This document shows, one piece after another, positions 8,353-11,565 of a stretch of 11,565 nucleotides of DNA. The position numbers and the translations under genes are program-made. Location of the stretch: positions 1 to 11,565 of the forward strand of contig JAKSBM010000762.1 of the NCBI GenBank assembly GCA_022361135.1, read 5' to 3'. Under the pieces are notes generated by a model. The model ran no database searches. It had not been told where the DNA came from and saw nothing but the letters and a program-made list of their open reading frames with translations. This DNA is from Desulfobacterales bacterium. GTDB lineage: Bacteria > Desulfobacterota > Desulfobacteria > Desulfobacterales > Desulfobacteraceae. The stretch's first letter is position 1; each line of letters opens with the position of its first letter.

Positions 8353-9054
8353 TTATTGGGGTTTAAGTCCTTTATACTGGATGAGCCGTTTTTGCAGGGT
8401 TCGATCGATCACATAGGCCCTCAGACTACGGGCCATGCGGGTCATTTCCACGGTGAGGGAGGCATTGTCCCCATCGTTGAGGTTCCGGGTATATTTTTCC
8501 CTGAGATCCAACTCCCGGGCCACAATGGTCCGGGCCATTTCGGGATAAAAGGCGAGTTCTTCCATGGCCATGCCCCGGTCGGCCATCTCCCCCAGGATTT
8601 TCCCCATTTCCACATCCTGGCCGTCAAATAGATCCGGCTCCAGGGGCAGGATGAGCCCCAATTCACAAAGCTGATCCAACAAGTCCGGAGTCAGTCCCGA
8701 TGCCTTGCAGAATGCGGCATGATCCATCCTGTCCGTATCCGAATCAAAAATCTGGGACTGGAGTTCCAGGAGGGGAGCGATGTCCCGGCCCTGGTCCATC
8801 TCCTTGAGCAATCCTTTGATGGCGGCCAGGGGCAGGCGATGGAGGGCCTGAATTTTGCGGATAAAGCCAATGCGCTCCACGGAATCGGGATGGTAATAGG
8901 CCATGTTGGGGCTGGTTTTCAGGGGACGGGGAAGCAACCCCTTGTTAACGTATAGAAGAAGGGTGGATTTGGGCAGGCCCGTGGCCGCCATCAATTGTTT
9001 CATTTTCAACATGGGCCGCCCGTCCGGGGTGACGGGTTTGGGGGATTGAGCCAT
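8353..9054 (-). CDS. MerR-family transcriptional regulator with a second MerR-like segment
   Basis: DNA-binding regulator of 233 residues from the ATG at 9054. Residues about 16-85 form a MerR winged helix-turn-helix (MKQLMAATGLPKSTLLLYV, then YYHPDSVERIGFIRKIQAL). Residues about 111-165 (ASGLTPDLLDQLCELGLILP, then DVEMGKIL) look like a second, diverged MerR-type unit. The rest is helical and lacks the Cys ligands of metal-sensing MerR proteins, so an organic or acyl-CoA effector is more likely. In-frame starts further upstream (9162, 9072) have no ribosome binding site, while GGGAG (9066-9070 on minus) precedes the ATG at 9054. The gene lies 23 bases before the fadH-like gene and is the obvious candidate to control it. 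A promoter with a dyad in its spacer lies at 9101-9129, consistent with autoregulation; this is inference. Confidence 0.85.
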   Translation of the reverse strand: MAQSPKPVTPDGRPMLKMKQLMAATGLPKSTLLLYVNKGLLPRPLKTSPNMAYYHPDSVERIGFIRKIQALHRLPLAAIKGLLKEMDQGRDIAPLLELQSQIFDSDTDRMDHAAFCKASGLTPDLLDQLCELGLILPLEPDLFDGQDVEMGKILGEMADRGMAMEELAFYPEMARTIVARELDLREKYTRNLNDGDNASLTVEMTRMARSLRAYVIDRTLQKRLIQYKGLKPQ

Positions 9055-9073
9055 TGGGTAAAGATCTCCCATA

Positions 9074-9102
9074 AAAAGTGCAAACCAAAACCTCACACTT
9101 TT
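9074..9102. repeat. Inverted repeat AAAAGTG / CACTTTT overlapping the merR leader
   Basis: AAAAGTG at 9074-9080 and CACTTTT at 9096-9102 are perfect inverted copies 15 bases apart. They span from the -10 element to just before the ribosome binding site of the MerR-type gene. It could be a second regulator site or a leader hairpin; its role is unknown. Confidence 0.4.
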
Positions 9103-9129
9103 CATATCCCCCGGGACCAGGGGTGTCAA
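9101..9129 (-). promoter_or_regulatory. Promoter of the merR-fadH operon with dyad operator in the spacer
   Basis: On the minus strand TTGACA (9129-9124) and TATGAA (9106-9101) are 17 bases apart. The spacer carries the near-palindrome CCCCTGGTCCCGGGG (9123-9109), 12 of 14 arm positions matched. MerR proteins typically bind dyads between -35 and -10, so this is a good candidate operator, although their spacers are usually 19-20 bases. Confidence 0.5.
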
Positions 9130-9137
9130 CAAAAGAA

Positions 9138-9158
9138 TGGGGCCATGGGATGGCCCCA
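9138..9158 (-). terminator. Terminator after the sigma-54 activator gene
   Basis: Nine-bp perfect stem, TGGGGCCAT and ATGGCCCCA (9138-9146 with 9150-9158), and a three-base loop. Read on the minus strand it is followed by TTCTTTTG. It lies about 43 bases past the stop at 9201 and just before the -35 of the merR promoter, so it should insulate the two minus-strand units. Confidence 0.6.
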
Positions 9159-9200
9159 CCAATAATCCGGGGAAAAACCGGCACCTTTACCGGGGTGAAT

Positions 9201-10583
9201 TCAACTTTTTTGAAGGGGGATGGACCACTTTTTCATGTACTTCCAGACCAGGGTTCGGCTTTTTCCCAGTCTGCGGGCCACCTCGGCTTTATTCCACTGG
9301 CATTGGTCCAGAAGGGTTAACAATCCCTCCCGGGTCAGGGGCGCATCCATGGGGATGGCGGTTGGAACGGATGAGGGAGAAGTCACCGGGGGGGCGGCCA
9401 TGTCCACGGGCAAATCCGCCGCCCGGATGTGGGAGGTCCGGCAGAGGACAAAGGCATGTTCAATGGCATTTTCCAGTTCCCGGACATTGCCGGGCCAGGA
9501 ATGGGAGGTGATGGCGTGCATGGCACCGGGGCTGAGGCCTTGGATATCCTTATTCTCCCGCCGGTTGCCCTTCTTAATGAAATGATGGGCCAGCAAGGGG
9601 ATATCCTCGGGCCGACCCCGCAGGGGGGGGATGGTGATGGGAAAAACCTTGAGCCGATAGAAGAGATCCTCCCGGAATCCCCCCTCCCGGGTGAGGGTGG
9701 CCAAATCCTTATGGGTGGCGGCAATGACCCGGATATCGATCTTCCGTTTCCGGGTTTCCCCCACCCGCTCGATCTCCCGTTCCTGGAGGACCCGGAGGAG
9801 TTTCACCTGCATATAGGGGGTGAGTTCCCCGATTTCGTCCAGGAAAATGGTGCCGGTATCGGCCTGCTCAAAGCGCCCGATGCGATCCCGGTGGGCTCCG
9901 GTGAAGGCGCCCTTCACGTGGCCGAACAATTCGCTCTCCAAAAGGGTTTCCGACAGGGCCGAACAATTGACCACCACCATGGGGCGCTGGTCCTGGCTGC
10001 CGTTGAAATGGATGGCCCGGGCCACCAATTCCTTGCCCGTGCCGCTCTCACCTTGGATGAGGACGGTGGCCCGGCTCTGGGCCGCCGCCCGGATGGCATC
10101 GAACACCCCCTGCATCACCGGACTTTTGCCAATGATATTGTCCAGACGATAGGCCCGTTCCAGCTGACGGCGGGCATCGTCCATCCCCTGGCGGGCCCGG
10201 GCCAGCTCGGTGAGATCGGTGAGGGTTTCCACAATGCCCAGAATCTGGGCATTGTCATCCAGGGCCAGCCGGGCATTTTTAATCACGGGGACGTCATATC
10301 CCTCCCGGTGACGGATGAAGCACTCCTTGGCCTCGGTCTTCCCATGGCGCATGACACCGCATTTATTGATGTCCGCGGGACAGGATTTCCCATAGCAGCG
10401 GCTGCATTTCAACAGGTCACAGGTCTGGCCCACGGCCTCTTCGGCCGAATATCCGGAAATGGATTCCATGGACCGGTTCCAGGAGGTGATCACCCCCTGG
10501 TCGTCCAGGGTGAAGAGCCCCTCGGCCATGGTGTCCAGGATCTGATTTAAAAAATTAATATTCCAGAGTTCATGGTTTTTCAC
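9201..10583 (-). CDS. Sigma-54-dependent transcriptional activator, PAS (Cys-rich)-AAA+-Fis HTH
   Basis: Enhancer-binding protein of 460 residues that remodels sigma-54 RNA polymerase. An N-terminal PAS domain (about 10-125) contains a Cys cluster: C55, C60, C63, C68 and C75 (spacing x4, x2, x4, x6), plus C88. This suggests an Fe-S or metal site or a thiol-redox switch. The AAA+ domain (about 150-385) has Walker A GESGTGKE (178-185), the sigma-54 contact loop GAFTGA (225-230), Walker B TIFLDE (245-250) and the FREDLFYRL box. The Fis-type helix-turn-helix is at about 431-453. There is no receiver domain, so it senses a signal directly. The start is GTG at 10583: a TAA closes the frame 36 bases upstream and no other start codon lies between; GGGGG is a weak ribosome binding site. 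It lies 50 bases downstream of the small selenoprotein-like gene and divergent from the thioredoxin-permease operon, its likely targets. Confidence 0.93.
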   Translation of the reverse strand: MKNHELWNINFLNQILDTMAEGLFTLDDQGVITSWNRSMESISGYSAEEAVGQTCDLLKCSRCYGKSCPADINKCGVMRHGKTEAKECFIRHREGYDVPVIKNARLALDDNAQILGIVETLTDLTELARARQGMDDARRQLERAYRLDNIIGKSPVMQGVFDAIRAAAQSRATVLIQGESGTGKELVARAIHFNGSQDQRPMVVVNCSALSETLLESELFGHVKGAFTGAHRDRIGRFEQADTGTIFLDEIGELTPYMQVKLLRVLQEREIERVGETRKRKIDIRVIAATHKDLATLTREGGFREDLFYRLKVFPITIPPLRGRPEDIPLLAHHFIKKGNRRENKDIQGLSPGAMHAITSHSWPGNVRELENAIEHAFVLCRTSHIRAADLPVDMAAPPVTSPSSVPTAIPMDAPLTREGLLTLLDQCQWNKAEVARRLGKSRTLVWKYMKKWSIPLQKS

Positions 10584-10597
10584 GGCAGCCCCCGAAG

Positions 10598-10625
10598 CCG
10601 GAGTAACGCAGTGGCGTTACTCCGG
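10598..10625. repeat. 12-bp perfect palindromic hairpin between the small gene and the activator gene
   Basis: CCGGAGTAACGC (10598-10609), loop of four, and its exact inverted copy (10614-10625). It lies in the 50-base gap between the TAA of the small gene (10634-10636) and the GTG of the activator. No T-tract follows on either strand, so it is not a classical terminator. It could be an attenuating or stabilising mRNA hairpin, or a DNA operator. The core GTAACGC recurs once at 10844-10850. Confidence 0.55.
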
Positions 10626-10633
10626 ATTAATCC

Positions 10634-10807
10634 TTATTTGGGATCCATCTTAAAGGGAGAATCCTTTTTGCCCTTATCTGTTTTATCCTTGTCTGCCACC
10701 TGGCAGGCATCCCGCATTCAGGTGGAGATCCCCATTTTGGGAAGGATATAGATCTGTAAAAGCAGATAAACGGCAACAAAACCAAGGGCAAATAACAAAC
10801 TTTTCAT
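10634..10807 (-). CDS. Candidate small membrane selenoprotein (in-frame TGA read as Sec)
   Basis: A 57-residue reading frame starts at the ATG at 10807 with an excellent ribosome binding site (AGGAGG, 10813-10818 on minus). Residues 3-23 are a hydrophobic helix (SLLFALGFVAVYLLLQ onwards) followed by LPKMGIST. Codon 30 (10718-10720) is TGA. The frame then continues through MRDACQVADKDK and a very hydrophilic Lys/Asp-rich tail to TAA at 10634-10636. Cys35 lies five residues after the TGA. A SECIS-like hairpin with a GG-containing loop begins at the expected distance. I read this as a single-pass, inner-membrane protein with a selenol/thiol pair. If TGA is a true stop, a 29-residue membrane peptide is made instead. 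A strong sigma-54 promoter (10865-10880) precedes it, and the sigma-54 activator gene follows. I recognise no named family; function is unknown. Confidence 0.62.
10693..10720 (-). promoter_or_regulatory. Bacterial SECIS-like element after the in-frame TGA
   Basis: On the minus strand the TGA (10720-10718) is followed by 16 bases up to the apical loop AGGT. The loop is closed by the perfect stem CTGCC/GGCAG (10706-10702 with 10697-10693), which can extend by two pairs past a C-A mismatch. The E. coli fdhF SECIS presents a GGU loop about 18 bases after its UGA; here GGT begins after 17. Distance, short stem and G-rich loop all fit the bacterial SelB-binding pattern. Confidence 0.6.
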
Positions 10808-10864
10808 GGCCCACCTCCTATCATCTTTTTAAAGGGATTCATGGTAACGCTTTTTATGGAATAA

Positions 10865-10880
10865 AGCAAAGGCCGTACCA
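10865..10880 (-). promoter_or_regulatory. Sigma-54 promoter of the selenoprotein-like gene (and probably the activator)
   Basis: Minus-strand TGGTACGGCCTTTGCT matches the sigma-54 consensus TGGCACG-N4-TTGCW at every position but one (C to T at the fourth base), with correct GG-to-GC spacing. Transcription would start near 10854, giving a leader of about 47 bases to the ATG at 10807. Its position beside a sigma-54 activator gene supports it. Confidence 0.75.
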
Positions 10881-10883
10881 GCT

Positions 10884-10908
10884 CCCCCGAATCCAGGGGG
10901 TAACGTTA
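10884..10908. promoter_or_regulatory. Dyads between two divergent sigma-54 promoters (possible activator site)
   Basis: CCCCC (10884-10888) and GGGGG (10896-10900) flank GAATCCA and are followed directly by the palindrome TAACGTTA (10901-10908). They lie in the roughly 100 bases between the two -24 elements, where an enhancer-binding protein could serve both promoters. The remainder of 10909-10984 shows no other clear site. This is a candidate only. Confidence 0.3.
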
Positions 10909-10984
10909 ATCGGAATCCCTTCCCAAGTCCCCCAAAGGCCCAAACAGACCGTAATATCGACGTTTTTCCCCGGATCCTTGTGTT

Positions 10985-11000
10985 TGGCATATTTTTTGAA
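10985..11000 (+). promoter_or_regulatory. Sigma-54 promoter of the thioredoxin-permease operon
   Basis: TGGCATATTTTTTGAA has the -24 TGGCA and a -12 TTG at the exact sigma-54 spacing; the usual GC at -12 is GA, so it is weaker than the divergent promoter. Predicted start near 11011 and a leader of about 64 bases to the TTG at 11075. Confidence 0.55.
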
Positions 11001-11074
11001 ACTTAATTCCAAAAACAAAATGAATTTCGAAATATCCATGGATTCGTTTTCACCCAAGATCAAAGGAGTCTGCT

Positions 11075-11398
11075 TTGAAACATTTTCCCCCTGCAATGGA
11101 CACCCCATGGGTGCTGGCGGCCTTCACCGCCCCCTGGTCCGCCCCCTGCCGGGTCCAGTCGGAGCTGGTGGATCAGATCCGCAACAGCCGCCCCCGGCTC
11201 CAGGTGCTGGACATAGACATCACCGAACACCCAGAGCTGGCCACCCGGTTCATGGTCCAGAGCATCCCCACCCTGATTCTCTTTGAACGGGGAAAAGAAC
11301 GCAAACGGTTCATCGGCCTGAAACCCGGCCAACAGATTACCCAGGCCCTGGACAACCTCATCTCAAACAACAAACAGCCCCAAGGAGGCACCCCATGA
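11075..11398 (+). CDS. Thioredoxin-like protein with SxxC active site
   Basis: Single-domain thioredoxin-fold protein of 107 residues, normal length for thioredoxin, without a signal peptide. The start is TTG at 11075, supported by AAGGAG (11063-11068) six bases upstream; the next ATG at 11096 has no such site. The active-site segment is APWSAPCRVQ (19-28): the N-terminal Cys of WCxPC is Ser22 (TCC), leaving only Cys25. The cis-Pro loop IPT (64-66) and the conserved Gly81 are present. Without the attacking Cys it should not act as a normal disulfide reductase; glutathionylation, metal(loid) binding, or pairing with another thiol or selenol protein are possible. Its stop overlaps the permease ATG (ATGA), indicating translational coupling. 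A sigma-54-like promoter lies upstream, so it is probably controlled by the divergent activator. Confidence 0.87.
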   Translation: MKHFPPAMDTPWVLAAFTAPWSAPCRVQSELVDQIRNSRPRLQVLDIDITEHPELATRFMVQSIPTLILFERGKERKRFIGLKPGQQITQALDNLISNNKQPQGGTP

Positions 11399-11565
11399 TA
11401 TGGAAACTCATCACCCGGACAACAACGAATCTCACCCTGGCCATCCCGGCCATGATGCTGGCGGGTTTTGCCTTTGGCCTGGCCCTGGATTCCCAGCCCC
11501 TGAAACAATTGATCATGCCCTTCACCTTCCTCATGGTTAAAAAAATGATGGTCTACCTGATCATA
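11395..11565 (+). CDS. Acr3/bile-acid-symporter-like permease, 3' partial
   Basis: Only the first 57 residues are in the window. The ATG at 11395 overlaps the thioredoxin stop and has AGGAGG at 11383-11388. The sequence begins MIWKLITRTTTNLTLAIP, has a first membrane helix with AMMLAGFAFGLALD (19-32), and a second starting IMPFTFLMV (40-48). This matches the N-terminus of Acr3-type arsenite exporters and related BASS-family transporters as I remember them. The family's catalytic Cys lies further on, outside the window, so arsenite export cannot be confirmed. Where homologues usually have Tyr-Pro before MMV, this one has Lys-Lys (49-50), an odd charge pair in a membrane segment. Coupled to the thioredoxin-like gene, it is probably the transporter of a metalloid or oxyanion response. 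Confidence 0.7.
   Translation, partial: MIWKLITRTTTNLTLAIPAMMLAGFAFGLALDSQPLKQLIMPFTFLMVKKMMVYLII

Noticed and set aside
9055..9162. N-terminal extension of the MerR-type regulator from 9162
   Set aside because: The extension overlaps the promoter and the upstream terminator and has no ribosome binding site or MerR-like sequence.
10634..10717. Separate 27-codon ORF starting at the ATG right after the TGA (10717)
   Set aside because: It has no ribosome binding site of its own and no domain. The SECIS-like hairpin overlaps it, so readthrough from the upstream frame explains it better, though coupling is not excluded.
1..11565. CRISPR arrays, tRNA/rRNA genes, insertion sequences or att sites
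   Set aside because: No regularly spaced repeats, cloverleaf, transposase reading frame or terminal inverted repeats were seen on reading both strands.

Overview
The window looks like chromosomal DNA of a GC-rich anaerobe, most probably a Desulfobacterota (sulfate-reducer-like) bacterium. This is inferred from the gene mix: a two-domain CoA-transferase/GNAT protein, an AMP-forming acyl-CoA synthetase, a FadH-type flavoenzyme, and a sigma-54 activator with a Cys-rich PAS domain. It also rests on what appears to be a selenocysteine-encoding small gene. No phylogenetic marker is present, so the assignment is tentative.

Layout. (1) 2-1030 (+): 3' part of an OppF/DppF-type peptide ABC transporter ATPase, cut by the window edge. 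(2) 1031-1449: non-coding stretch. (3) 1450-3303 (+): acetyl-CoA hydrolase/CoA-transferase family protein fused to a C-terminal GNAT domain. It converges on (4) 3371-5134 (-), an acyl-CoA synthetase, with a shared bidirectional hairpin between them. (5) 5282-6277 (+): tRNA-dihydrouridine synthase, divergent from the synthetase and convergent with (6). (6) 8353-9054 and 6329-8329 (-): a two-gene operon of a MerR-type regulator followed by a FadH-like 2,4-dienoyl-CoA reductase. (7) 9201-10583 (-): PAS/AAA+/Fis sigma-54 activator. (8) 10634-10807 (-): a 57-codon membrane protein gene missed by ordinary ORF calling because codon 30 is an in-frame TGA, followed at the right distance by a SECIS-like hairpin. 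(9) 11075-11398 (+): thioredoxin-like protein with SxxC instead of CxxC, overlapping by ATGA (10) 11395-11565 (+), the start of an Acr3/bile-acid-symporter-like permease.

How it fits together. Genes 3, 4 and 6 handle acyl-CoAs (activation, CoA transfer or hydrolysis, reduction of unsaturated acyl-CoAs) and suggest fatty or organic acid use. The most interesting part is 9201-11565. Two back-to-back sigma-54 promoter candidates (10865-10880 on minus, 10985-11000 on plus) point at the putative selenoprotein plus the activator gene on one side, and at the thioredoxin-like protein plus permease on the other. I infer one regulon, built from a thiol-rich sensor, a selenol/thiol membrane miniprotein, a monothiol thioredoxin and an exporter. 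Its substrate (for example arsenic or another thiophilic oxyanion) is a guess from the permease family.
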